Under the pieces are notes generated by a model. The model saw nothing but the letters and a program-made list of their open reading frames with translations, ran no database searches and had not been told where the DNA came from. A DNA stretch of 64,000 nucleotides from Saprospiraceae bacterium (GTDB lineage Bacteria; Bacteroidota; Bacteroidia; Chitinophagales; Saprospiraceae), in NCBI GenBank assembly GCA_027488935.1, contig JAIYAP010000031.1, positions 62,001 to 126,000 of the forward strand, in the 5' to 3' direction. The position numbers and the translations under genes were made by a program. This document shows positions 53,235 through 62,351 of this stretch, one piece after another (the stretch's first letter is position 1; the number at the start of each line of letters is the position of its first letter).

Positions 53235-56200
53235 TTAAAACGGACTCTCGAACATATATTCCATACCAATCACAGATATCTCATCCCCGCGAGCCAAATT
53301 AGAAATGATGATTGGGTCGTAATCCTCATTGATTGGTTTTAAGTTCAAAGATTTTGAAAACAAACTCTTTTTTGTTTTTGATTCCTCCAGTTTAATTTCG
53401 CGGATAGTATATCCTTTCTCATAGTCTTCATCACTTACTGCTTCATGCCATACTAGACCAATTTTATCAATTGCCTTGCTGAAATCATCTTGATATTCCA
53501 AAACGATCCATTCATTATGCTCATAACGTGGAGCAAGCGCTGTTCCTTTTACCTGCGTGGCGAATACAGATTCTGGAAACTTTTCTTGCTTGGGTGCAAG
53601 TGGAAAAGGAAACCAACCATCTGGTTTGCCAGATTTTTGCCCTTTCGCAAATTTTTTATGGGCCTTCTCAGGTGAATATACCGGGATATATTTTGAGTAT
53701 TTCTCTTCTGCTGGCGGGTCGGATACCATTTCATTATGTACCTGCATCCGATATTGAGTCAATTCGGATCGTTGAATCAAGGTTTCCAGGTCACCGGATT
53801 CTTTCATATCAAAATCGAGATTTTCAGAAAAAACGATGACTGATTTATATTTTTTTATGTCACCGATCCCTTCTACATCATTCAACTTTAGTAATAATGC
53901 ATTTTTTCGGTAATCTGAGAAAACCTCACCTTTAGTTTCTATCAGATATAAAATATCATCTTTATACACGATAAAATCCGGGTAATAACGCTTTGTGCCA
54001 TACATGAAAAACACCTGCCTTTGGTTACGGAGCCAGAAGTTCATCTGTTTCCATTCACCAGGATAAGATTCTGACACAATACCATTACTATCTTTCTTAA
54101 TGAGTGCGCGCCCTGGAAGCTTTTCGTCAAAAAAGCGTGCTAGTTTAAATTCTGTAAACGAATCAAATTTGTCATAAGCAAATACAGATTTTTTGAAACC
54201 ATAAAACTGCCGTTGCTCTTCCACCATGCTTTTGAGTTTCGTTTCATCCTTTTCTCCATACCACTTCGAATTTTGCTGCTCTCCAGTTGGTATTTTAATC
54301 TGCTCATCTTTGAAATGTTGATACAGGTTAAAGGAATCATCATCGCGCATACGGCGGATGTCGAGACTGAAATAGTTCTTTTCAATGTGGTTTTGATAAT
54401 AGAACGCGAAAGCATTTATAAATAGATTTTTCGCCATCAGTTCATCTGTATCATTATCTGTGCTTATCCGCGAATATTTCAACCCAATTTGGTTAAATCG
54501 TTGAAAATAAGCCTCAAATGCCCTATGTGTTCGGGGAAGATCGGGCAGACAGTTAAGTCGCTTAATGACGATATTATAAACGCCTTTTTTTTCGCGATCC
54601 GTTAATAAAAGTAAATTTGGTGTGCCCCCACCTTGCTGTATCGCCTGTCTTAGTTCCTCTTCATCACCGAAAAGGTTAACTTCAGTAAAGTATCCTTCAG
54701 GATGATATTTCAAGCAACATTTTTCACCACCTTCCTCTAAACGGAAACAGTTGTTTTCAAGAAAGTTTCCTACAATCGCTTCTACATCTTCGATCAATCC
54801 ATAAAGTTCCACTCCTTCTTTTACCCGGAAGTCTGCACGAATTTTTGGGATATATTTCCCTTCCAATAATTCCCGTTTAGCATTATTGGTCACGTAGATT
54901 TTGGGTTGATCAAAACTTAGATACTTGTCATTCAGACCGAACTCTTTCTGAATGGCTTCGATAACGCCTTCAAAATTTTTCCCCTTATCGCAAATAATAT
55001 GTAACATTTCTGCATTAGCCTTCAACCGGTCTTGTTCTTCGTCATCAAACTCCCGGCTTTCTTTGTGTAGGCGCACGCCACGACCAATTATCTGCTTAAC
55101 ACTGGTGAGCATTCCGCTATCAGTATCGTTGATGACAGCCATGGAGAAAATATTGGGTAAGTCAATACCCTCGTCCAGGCGATTGATATAAACCACGAAT
55201 TCGACTTCGTTTTTCCGAATGCCCGCCCATTTTTTTTCGGTTTCTTTATCGCAGCCTGAATAGTAAAATATGGCCAAGCGGCAAACTTCTGCCATTGTAG
55301 TGCGCAGGGCATCCCGATTGCCTTTAAATTGATTATTGATCAGGTCTCGCAAAAGCAATGTGATTTCCCGATCTTCTTCAAAGACTTTGTCTAACACAAA
55401 ATCAATATTCTCTACATCATCAGCAAGTTGTTCGCGTAGATAGTTGAAAACCTTGCGGGTATATTCAGTATCGTTTTTGACTTTTATAAAAGCAAGCGGT
55501 TTCAGCCCTCGCGCTTTGGGATCACGCAAAATCGCCTCTTTTTTCAATAGATGTACCAGCACCAATGCTATGACTTTTTGCTTTTCGCCGTCGGTCACCT
55601 CGTCTTTTCGTTTTCGGTCTTCAGTCTTTAGTGCAAGGGCGCGTACAAGTTTACCATGCCCATCTTCCAGGAATCGGCGGATGTCGTATTTATGAACATT
55701 TGTTTGCCGCGCTTTATCCGTTTTTGTGTCAGTTTCCGTACTTGTTGCCGTGAATTCAAGCACTAATTTTGGATGAAAATTCCTGATAATACGCTTAGCA
55801 GTAGTGGTTTGTGCATGGTGTGCTTCGTCCGTAATAATGACCAGGGGTTTGTCTTTTAGAAACTGACGTATGCCTATCGTGTTGCCTTGTTCATCGCGCC
55901 ATACGGCGCTCTCCCAGGTTTTGTCCGTATTAGTGGCATTAGCGCCGAACTTGGCAATATTGAATACAAAAATATTAGCATCTTTAGAATCGTCAAAAAA
56001 TAGATTCTGAGCGTAGTTATCTCCAGTGATGAGGTTGAAAGTAAAGGGGGTGTCTGGGGCCCAGACAGATTCGTAGTTACCAATCTGGAAATTACGAATC
56101 GTTTTTTGATAAATATCTGTGCTGGCTGGCGTGATAATCAGGAAGTTGCGAATACCAAACCGTTGGTACAGGAAATAGATACTCGCACCCATAAGCATGG

Positions 56201-56543
56201 TTTTGCCGGAACCTGTGGCCATTTCGAAACCCAAAAAAGGTGCTTTGAGTTTGGCATCTTTGTCCACATCATCGAGTAAATCCTTTTTCTCGGGTTTATT
56301 GTCCGGGCATTTGACCAAGTAATCCAGCAAATACAATGCTTCCATTTGGTACCCTCGCAACCGATGTGCAGTGATACCTTCCTCAATATTATTGAATAAA
56401 GCGAAATCATTAAACAGATTGGCTGAAACACGATTGACCTCATACTCTCGAATAACACGTTCCAGGGTGCGCCGATGTTGCTGAAAATAAGGCTGATTTT
56501 TGTCCTGCTTATTTCGGCTGGACTTTCCTGATGCTTTGGCCAT
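53235..56543 (-). CDS. Type III restriction enzyme Res subunit with S24-like C-terminal domain
   Basis: 1102 residues. SF2 helicase: Walker A EMATGSGKTM (about 107-116), DEAH box ITDEAHHAQTT, motif V FVVYINRLDEGIDLPN and motif VI VKQIIGRGVRL. The PD-(D/E)XK nuclease follows near residue 860: RYYPDFIVYKD and LIETKGEV, with the order D...ExK as in type III Res. The last 130 residues (973-1102) look like a LexA/peptidase S24 fold: FATQVKGTALAPRY in place of V-x-G-D-S-M-x-P, YTIREIKLEES, and NEDYDPIIISN. The catalytic Ser position is Ala1002, so that part is probably a non-catalytic sensor or dimer domain. It starts 8 nt after mod and with it forms the R-M core. Confidence 0.92.
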   Translation of the reverse strand: MAKASGKSSRNKQDKNQPYFQQHRRTLERVIREYEVNRVSANLFNDFALFNNIEEGITAHRLRGYQMEALYLLDYLVKCPDNKPEKKDLLDDVDKDAKLKAPFLGFEMATGSGKTMLMGASIYFLYQRFGIRNFLIITPASTDIYQKTIRNFQIGNYESVWAPDTPFTFNLITGDNYAQNLFFDDSKDANIFVFNIAKFGANATNTDKTWESAVWRDEQGNTIGIRQFLKDKPLVIITDEAHHAQTTTAKRIIRNFHPKLVLEFTATSTETDTKTDKARQTNVHKYDIRRFLEDGHGKLVRALALKTEDRKRKDEVTDGEKQKVIALVLVHLLKKEAILRDPKARGLKPLAFIKVKNDTEYTRKVFNYLREQLADDVENIDFVLDKVFEEDREITLLLRDLINNQFKGNRDALRTTMAEVCRLAIFYYSGCDKETEKKWAGIRKNEVEFVVYINRLDEGIDLPNIFSMAVINDTDSGMLTSVKQIIGRGVRLHKESREFDDEEQDRLKANAEMLHIICDKGKNFEGVIEAIQKEFGLNDKYLSFDQPKIYVTNNAKRELLEGKYIPKIRADFRVKEGVELYGLIEDVEAIVGNFLENNCFRLEEGGEKCCLKYHPEGYFTEVNLFGDEEELRQAIQQGGGTPNLLLLTDREKKGVYNIVIKRLNCLPDLPRTHRAFEAYFQRFNQIGLKYSRISTDNDTDELMAKNLFINAFAFYYQNHIEKNYFSLDIRRMRDDDSFNLYQHFKDEQIKIPTGEQQNSKWYGEKDETKLKSMVEEQRQFYGFKKSVFAYDKFDSFTEFKLARFFDEKLPGRALIKKDSNGIVSESYPGEWKQMNFWLRNQRQVFFMYGTKRYYPDFIVYKDDILYLIETKGEVFSDYRKNALLLKLNDVEGIGDIKKYKSVIVFSENLDFDMKESGDLETLIQRSELTQYRMQVHNEMVSDPPAEEKYSKYIPVYSPEKAHKKFAKGQKSGKPDGWFPFPLAPKQEKFPESVFATQVKGTALAPRYEHNEWIVLEYQDDFSKAIDKIGLVWHEAVSDEDYEKGYTIREIKLEESKTKKSLFSKSLNLKPINEDYDPIIISNLARGDEISVIGMEYMFESPF

Positions 56544-56551
56544 GGATAGGA

Positions 56552-58477
56552 TTATTTTTCAAGTTCGGAGAAAATAGCGTGCGGTACTTTTATCACGTCC
56601 AATTTATCTGGCTTGGCATCATAAGCCAATTCTACACCGCGATTTGTAAAAACATTGATATAGCGCGGCTTATATTGATCGTTCACGGCCTTATAGAGAC
56701 CCATTAATTCGTCTTCCCCTAACATTTCACGTCCTCGTTCTTCTGGGCCACATAGGCTAATAATAGCCACCCGAATATCATTCCCTACATGCTGAATGCC
56801 GATTGCAGGTAACTCACCAACTTGAGGTGACTGAAAATCGGTTGCCAATTTATAATCGTATGAAAAAAGGAAACTTTCTTCGATATGCTTTCGACCAAGC
56901 GACCAGTTGAAATCACCTTGCCCATTCGCTCCCGTTTTGATGATGCTTTCGCCAAGATGGTAGTATTTGAAGGAACCGCCGCCACGCCATGAGGCAGTTT
57001 TTGTTACGCCAGATTGGTCCTCTCCAGATAATACGGATTTTAACCTTTCTAGAATTAAGGAATCTGCATGATTACCAACTTCTACTCCTATCCATTTTCG
57101 ATTTAGTTTTTGTCCAACTGCGTATGTTGTGCCGGAGCCGCCAAAAACGTCCAAAACGCAATCGTCGATTTTTGTAGAAAATTCGAGGATTCGTTGAATA
57201 AGTTTTTCTGGTTTTTTTGATTTGGGAAATTCAACCCCTCCTTCCCTTGAAATCCCTTCCCACGCTACATCATTCCAAATATTTGTTAATGGTACCGTAG
57301 GTGTCTTCTTCCCATTTAATAACTTTATTTTTTTAGCATAAAATGCTATTTCTTGGCCGTTTAGAATATACCGATCAGGATAATCTTCTCTTTTCTGTAC
57401 AAAAATCTTATTGGGACTATTCTTTGAAATATGCTTAATCTCAACGGTTTCTTTTCCAGCCCCAGAATCGCTGATAGAAGTTAGCCTAAAAACCATGTCA
57501 GCGTATTTTATCGCATAGTCACCGAGTATCCTTTCGATTTCTTGTTTTGAATTACTTTTTTTAAACTCTTTTATATCTTTTATTCCATTTTCAATTGCAA
57601 CAAAATCTAACAAGTCTGTAAATTTCCATGTGCTTGGTGTATTATCTTTATTTAAAATTATTTTATCATAGTTAGTATCGTAATCACATTCAGTAAACTG
57701 CGGAATATAGGTAAAACGCGTTTTGTCTTTTCCATATATTAATAAATATTCAGCAGTTTCAAAAACTCCAAGATTTACTGTTTGGAAACCGGATGGAGAT
57801 TTTGTACGAATAGAAATTTTATTTATAAAGTTCGATCGCCCATATATTTCGTCCAGTAAAACTTGCAAATATCCGACTTGTTTATCTGAAATTTGAACTA
57901 CAATTATCCCAAAAACAGATAATATTTCTTTCATTTGTGTAAGCCTGTCTCTCATGAGTGTCAGCCACTCAGAGTGCTCCAAATTATCTTCATAATATTC
58001 TGAAAGAAATGCATTTTGAGTATTATATGGCGGGTCTATATATATGCACTTTATCTTTTCTTCTTCTGGTTTATTATCAAACATTTTTTTAAGTGTATTG
58101 AGCGCTAACAGGTTATCTCCTTTAATGAGGATGTTTTCAACATCGGAGTCGTCTTGTTCACTTTCCTCTATACGCCAAGCAGTGTCCATACCAGGCAGGC
58201 TGCCCGGTTTGTTAACAGGCACTGCTTTATATACTTTTTGCAGCATCAATGGCCGGGCTTCTTTTACGCGAATATCGTTTCGATCCACCCAATAAGGCGT
58301 TTTGCCTTTGCCTTCGGTTTCGTCAATTTCGTAAAAGAGCGCTTCTTCTTTGTTTACCCAGTTAAGTCGAGGAGCAGGTATGTCCGCAGGCTGCGCATCA
58401 GCACTGGCTTGAAGAAGAACAGACTTTTGTTTATTATACCATTCCAGGGAAAGGGAACCTTTGTATGTTTTAGCCAC
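56552..58477 (-). CDS. Type III DNA adenine methyltransferase (Mod)
   Basis: 641 residues. Catalytic motif DPPY at 148-151 (CIYIDPPYNTQNA) precedes the SAM-binding motif DVFGGSGTT near residue 450, the order of beta-class N6-adenine methyltransferases and of type III Mod. The target-recognition region lies between them (about 200-420). The N-terminal 110 residues have an LYK-type extension (SLSLEWYNKQKSV). Mod alone protects host DNA and with Res cleaves DNA bearing unmethylated sites. It is immediately upstream of res. The recognition sequence cannot be read from the gene. Confidence 0.94.
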   Translation of the reverse strand: MAKTYKGSLSLEWYNKQKSVLLQASADAQPADIPAPRLNWVNKEEALFYEIDETEGKGKTPYWVDRNDIRVKEARPLMLQKVYKAVPVNKPGSLPGMDTAWRIEESEQDDSDVENILIKGDNLLALNTLKKMFDNKPEEEKIKCIYIDPPYNTQNAFLSEYYEDNLEHSEWLTLMRDRLTQMKEILSVFGIIVVQISDKQVGYLQVLLDEIYGRSNFINKISIRTKSPSGFQTVNLGVFETAEYLLIYGKDKTRFTYIPQFTECDYDTNYDKIILNKDNTPSTWKFTDLLDFVAIENGIKDIKEFKKSNSKQEIERILGDYAIKYADMVFRLTSISDSGAGKETVEIKHISKNSPNKIFVQKREDYPDRYILNGQEIAFYAKKIKLLNGKKTPTVPLTNIWNDVAWEGISREGGVEFPKSKKPEKLIQRILEFSTKIDDCVLDVFGGSGTTYAVGQKLNRKWIGVEVGNHADSLILERLKSVLSGEDQSGVTKTASWRGGGSFKYYHLGESIIKTGANGQGDFNWSLGRKHIEESFLFSYDYKLATDFQSPQVGELPAIGIQHVGNDIRVAIISLCGPEERGREMLGEDELMGLYKAVNDQYKPRYINVFTNRGVELAYDAKPDKLDVIKVPHAIFSELEK

Positions 58478-58505
58478 GATGTAAGTATTTTTGTAGAGTA
58501 AGTGA

Positions 58506-59519
58506 TTATTTTAATTTTGTTTGCAAGATACTTGCAGCTTTTTGAAGTATTTTCTCCGCATCCTCACAGGCAATATAAAAATAATCCCAATCCACAGCGT
58601 ATGGCTGTAAAGTAGCCAAGCCATCAGGAATTTGACGGATTAATTCAAGGTTATGAAGATAGACCGCGCCGGTCATCCAGCCACCTTTTCCAAAGCGTTT
58701 TGGGCGTCGAATTTTTTCTCCATCAGCCTCTTGCAAACATTCAAAGAAAAGATTGCGCAAGTACGTTTGTTGTTCTGTCTTTTTAACCTTAATTTTAAAA
58801 CACAAACCAGTATTTTGCTCAAGTTCGAGCGCAATGTCGACATTTTCATCAATATTTATCCAATTTAGGCCACAAACCCAAAAATTACCGCTTTCCATAC
58901 TTTTGTGAATCTGCCATCCACGCGGATGAATGGCGCCATAAAATGCAGCCCATGCAAAATAGTCCCATTGAGCGAGTGGCTTATCTTCATAACTTTTATA
59001 GATTAACTGCTCGTGTTGCTTTAAACGAGCCATATATCCTGTTAGTAATTGCTCAATGCCTGGATCTGCGCCATTATTTAAGGTACAGTTCTCCAAAGCG
59101 TTAAGCAGTTTAGGGAGATCAATGCGTTTCGCACTTGGATGATGTTCATAAATGCGTTCTTCCCACCAACAATGTGCCGAGCCGCCTAATAGCAAATACC
59201 ACATTGCATCTGCTGGGTCTGCAGCCGAGAGTTGTCGTTTGATCTGTTGTTCGCTGAGTGCTGCATTAAGTTTCAGTTCGATGTTTATTTTCCGGTTGTT
59301 TTCCAAGGGTAGTTGCAAATCGAAGGCGCGTCGTTCTACGGCTTCTGCTTTTGAAGGCCCTGAAAGTCGGCAAGAAGGCCCCCCAATACATTGTGCCAAA
59401 TTAGTATGGTCAAATAATAAGGATAATACCATTTGATGTAGCACTTCTTTATGCCACCAATAATCTGTAGCAAACAAGACGGATATCGCACTTGGTTGGG
59501 TATCAGGTATAGAACTCAT
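58506..59519 (-). CDS. PD-(D/E)XK-like protein upstream of mod
   Basis: 337 residues. A nuclease-like motif set: RRAFDLQLPL (Asp67), then KINIELKLNAALSEQQ (Glu81, Lys83) with a helical Q-rich stretch behind, as in PD-(D/E)XK enzymes. The remaining two thirds show no domain I recognise; Trp and His are frequent (AMWYLLLGGSAHCWWEE). It overlaps the UvrD-like stop by 4 nt and starts 28 nt before mod, so it is firmly in the operon. It may be an accessory nuclease or a substrate-binding domain of the restriction complex; the catalytic role is probable, not shown. Confidence 0.78.
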   Translation of the reverse strand: MSSIPDTQPSAISVLFATDYWWHKEVLHQMVLSLLFDHTNLAQCIGGPSCRLSGPSKAEAVERRAFDLQLPLENNRKINIELKLNAALSEQQIKRQLSAADPADAMWYLLLGGSAHCWWEERIYEHHPSAKRIDLPKLLNALENCTLNNGADPGIEQLLTGYMARLKQHEQLIYKSYEDKPLAQWDYFAWAAFYGAIHPRGWQIHKSMESGNFWVCGLNWINIDENVDIALELEQNTGLCFKIKVKKTEQQTYLRNLFFECLQEADGEKIRRPKRFGKGGWMTGAVYLHNLELIRQIPDGLATLQPYAVDWDYFYIACEDAEKILQKAASILQTKLK

Positions 59520-62272
59520 TTTCGGGTTTTTCTTTTTTTAAGGGATCCAGTATTCTGGCCCGATTTTTTGAATTTACACACACAATTGGCATTATTGCAT
59601 TGTTGGTGGAGGTTATTGGAGCGAATATTATTGGCTGCTGCAATAATACGTATTTTCATATCGGAAAGGTCTGCAACATCCAGTTCGTTTTTATAAGGGC
59701 GGTTTTCGTCAAGGTTATAGATTTGAAGAAAGTCCGCGTGCTCACCAGTAAGTGCGTGGTATCCCAACGCATAAAGTTTAAGTTGGTCGAGCGAGACATT
59801 ATATGCTTGCGCGTCATTTGTACTTTTGAAATCTATAATTGTTTTCTCTTCGCTTCCATCTACGTTTTTGCGTTTTATGAGGTCCATTTTGCCATTTACA
59901 AGAATACCATCGCCAAGATCTAGTTGTATTTGTTTTTCCGCATATTGAATATGTGGAAACTCTGAAACATTGGAATCGTAGTAGATTTCTATACTATCCT
60001 TGGCTCGAGCACCCATATCTTGGCTAATCGTGTCCGTTGCATACGGAAAATTAGTATGGCGTTCAAGAAGATCTGGCAGTCCTGTGCGACTTATTTCATT
60101 CCCTTCCAAATATTCATTGTGTAGTTCCATCAATGCATGGTGGATGCTACTTCCAAACCCGATCCGCGCCGATAAAGGTTGTTGAAAACCGTAAAAAGAA
60201 AAAAACTTGAAACTATAGGGGCAATCAAAAAATGATTTAAGCAAGGAGAAATTGAGAGAAATATTCGCAATTTCGGTAGACATCTGCGCTTTGAGCCGGG
60301 CGCGTTCGGAATAGTTGCGCCTAGGAGCAATGATCGTGTAATCAGAACGAGATACCTCAGACGCAAATACAGATTCATAGACTTGTTGCCTACCATCTGG
60401 CGCAGACGACATCAAGAGGAATTTTTTGGATCGGGTAATGGCAACATACATCAAGCGGCGTTCATCTTCTTCAGAGGAAATGTAGCGATCAGGATCGTCA
60501 AGCAAGTTTTTATCGAAGAAATGCCAAACTTGTTTACCAGTTGGTTTACTGGTTGGCAGATAATTACGGTTGAGACCAGGAACAAATACAACTGGGAATT
60601 CCAATCCTTTGGATTGGTAAACCGTCATCAATTGTACTGCATTGGGGGTACGATATGCATTATTTAACCACCCTTCCGGGTAATATCCTTCAGCAGAGTA
60701 GTGCAGGAAGTTGAGAAAACTTGTGAGTTTCCATCCCGGATCTGTCATGAAATTGATGACCTCAAAGTCATTGATGATCTGGCTAAACATGCCAAGGTTG
60801 TAAAAAATGACTTCTTCGTAATTGTAGCCATGCGCATGTTCAGCATCAGGGTCTTCATATACATCTTCTCGCACCCCCGATCTATCAAGAAATTCCCAGA
60901 AAATCGATTGTAAATTGAAAGATTCGTAGTACCCATCTTGCTTTGGCTTTTGCCTGGCCAGCCATTTTATGGCTTCTGCAAGCAGGGCTTCATTAAAATC
61001 ATCGGATGTAGCAAGCCAATATTCACTTAGGGTATCTTCATCAATTTCATTCGCCAGATACTGAAAAATGGCCTTGGCAGCCATGATCTCGGCACGCTGA
61101 AATAGATTATTTACTCCTGAAACAACAAAAGGAATCCCTGCTTCTTGCAATGCTTCAACGATATTGATCGCCTTCTTCCATTTTCGTAATAAGATCACCA
61201 TATCGCCATAGTCTAGGCCGCGTGGTTCTTCATTAGGTTTGTCTTGAAACTCGACACCGTGAAGGTTTCGAATGCTGTCAACTATGAACTGGTTTTCTTC
61301 GGTAACATTGGCAAAACGATTGTATAATACATCTCCTTTCGTGTACTGTTGAGCGCCTTTCGCTACCATACTTTTAGGGAGGCGTTTTTGGTTGTTCGTG
61401 ATACATTTCAACGCCACATCTATAATAGATGGTGCAGACCGAAAGTTATCCGCAAGTGTAACAGAATGTACATTGTCGTATCGCTTGCTGAATTCCTGGA
61501 TGAATCGTATGTCGGAACCACGCCACTGAAAGATGGTTTGATCATCGTCGCCAACGACACAGACATTTGCACCCAGTTCATACAAGGTGCGAACAATATT
61601 TTCCTGCATCGGATTGACATCCTGATATTCATCTACAATCAGATAGCCTGCATTTTTACCAATACGTTGGCGAAAGGCAGGGTCTGAGCCAGCATATCTG
61701 AGCACCAGTTGCATAATCATCGTAAAATCCAGAAAGCAACTGCGTCGGAGCGTAGCTTCATAGTCAGCAAGGGCTTCTGTCAAATTTTGGGGCAATACAG
61801 CGCCGGGTGCCAACTCAGCTTCTCGTAAAATCCCCATCAATTGAATAAAATGACCAGTATCCTTATAGCGCTCCATATTCAGCTGCTGCATACCCACCTG
61901 CTTGAATTTCCGTTCAACAAAGAGTTTCAATTTTATTTCATCCAGCAAACTGAATTTTTGGTACTCATATTTATAATCTTGTAACACTTTTAGGCACCAG
62001 GCATGGATGGTCCCAACGTACATATCCGCAAGGCCAGGTTGTTCGGGAAGTTGCTCTCGGCATAACTTTAGGATTCGGGCTTGAAGTTCTCCAGCGGCCT
62101 TATTTGTATAAGTGAATGCAATGATCCGGGCAGGTGGAGTCCCCCTTTTTAATAAATTAATGATACGTTCAGAAATAACCTGTGTTTTCCCAGAGCCAGC
62201 ACAAGCTATAATTTGAAGGTTTTGGTCGAGCGTATTGATGGCCTCTTGTTGGTTGGAGGTATATGTAGGCAT
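59516..62272 (-). CDS. UvrD/Rep-like helicase with C-terminal PD-(D/E)XK (Cas4/RecB-like) nuclease
   Basis: 918 residues. SF1A helicase: Walker A ACAGSGKTQV (about 23-32), motif II VDEYQDVNP, motif III VVGDDDQTIFQWRGSD, motif V YQSKGLEFPVVFV and motif VI RLMYVAITRSKK. The C-terminal 200 residues have a RecB/AddB-type nuclease: KSFFDCPYSFKFF, HHALMELH, GKMDLIKRK and TIIDFKST, and a final CxxxxCxC iron-sulfur-type set (NNANCVCKFKK). Such proteins process DNA ends as AddAB-like helicase-nucleases. It is part of the R-M operon and overlaps the downstream PD-(D/E)XK gene by 4 nt. Confidence 0.93.
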   Translation of the reverse strand: MPTYTSNQQEAINTLDQNLQIIACAGSGKTQVISERIINLLKRGTPPARIIAFTYTNKAAGELQARILKLCREQLPEQPGLADMYVGTIHAWCLKVLQDYKYEYQKFSLLDEIKLKLFVERKFKQVGMQQLNMERYKDTGHFIQLMGILREAELAPGAVLPQNLTEALADYEATLRRSCFLDFTMIMQLVLRYAGSDPAFRQRIGKNAGYLIVDEYQDVNPMQENIVRTLYELGANVCVVGDDDQTIFQWRGSDIRFIQEFSKRYDNVHSVTLADNFRSAPSIIDVALKCITNNQKRLPKSMVAKGAQQYTKGDVLYNRFANVTEENQFIVDSIRNLHGVEFQDKPNEEPRGLDYGDMVILLRKWKKAINIVEALQEAGIPFVVSGVNNLFQRAEIMAAKAIFQYLANEIDEDTLSEYWLATSDDFNEALLAEAIKWLARQKPKQDGYYESFNLQSIFWEFLDRSGVREDVYEDPDAEHAHGYNYEEVIFYNLGMFSQIINDFEVINFMTDPGWKLTSFLNFLHYSAEGYYPEGWLNNAYRTPNAVQLMTVYQSKGLEFPVVFVPGLNRNYLPTSKPTGKQVWHFFDKNLLDDPDRYISSEEDERRLMYVAITRSKKFLLMSSAPDGRQQVYESVFASEVSRSDYTIIAPRRNYSERARLKAQMSTEIANISLNFSLLKSFFDCPYSFKFFSFYGFQQPLSARIGFGSSIHHALMELHNEYLEGNEISRTGLPDLLERHTNFPYATDTISQDMGARAKDSIEIYYDSNVSEFPHIQYAEKQIQLDLGDGILVNGKMDLIKRKNVDGSEEKTIIDFKSTNDAQAYNVSLDQLKLYALGYHALTGEHADFLQIYNLDENRPYKNELDVADLSDMKIRIIAAANNIRSNNLHQQCNNANCVCKFKKSGQNTGSLKKRKTRK

Positions 62273-62351
62273 AATGAAAAGTATATTAAGTTTGTTTGTT
62301 TTGATTTTGAATTAACGAATTGCCATTTGCCTTTGAAATCAACATTTGTAA

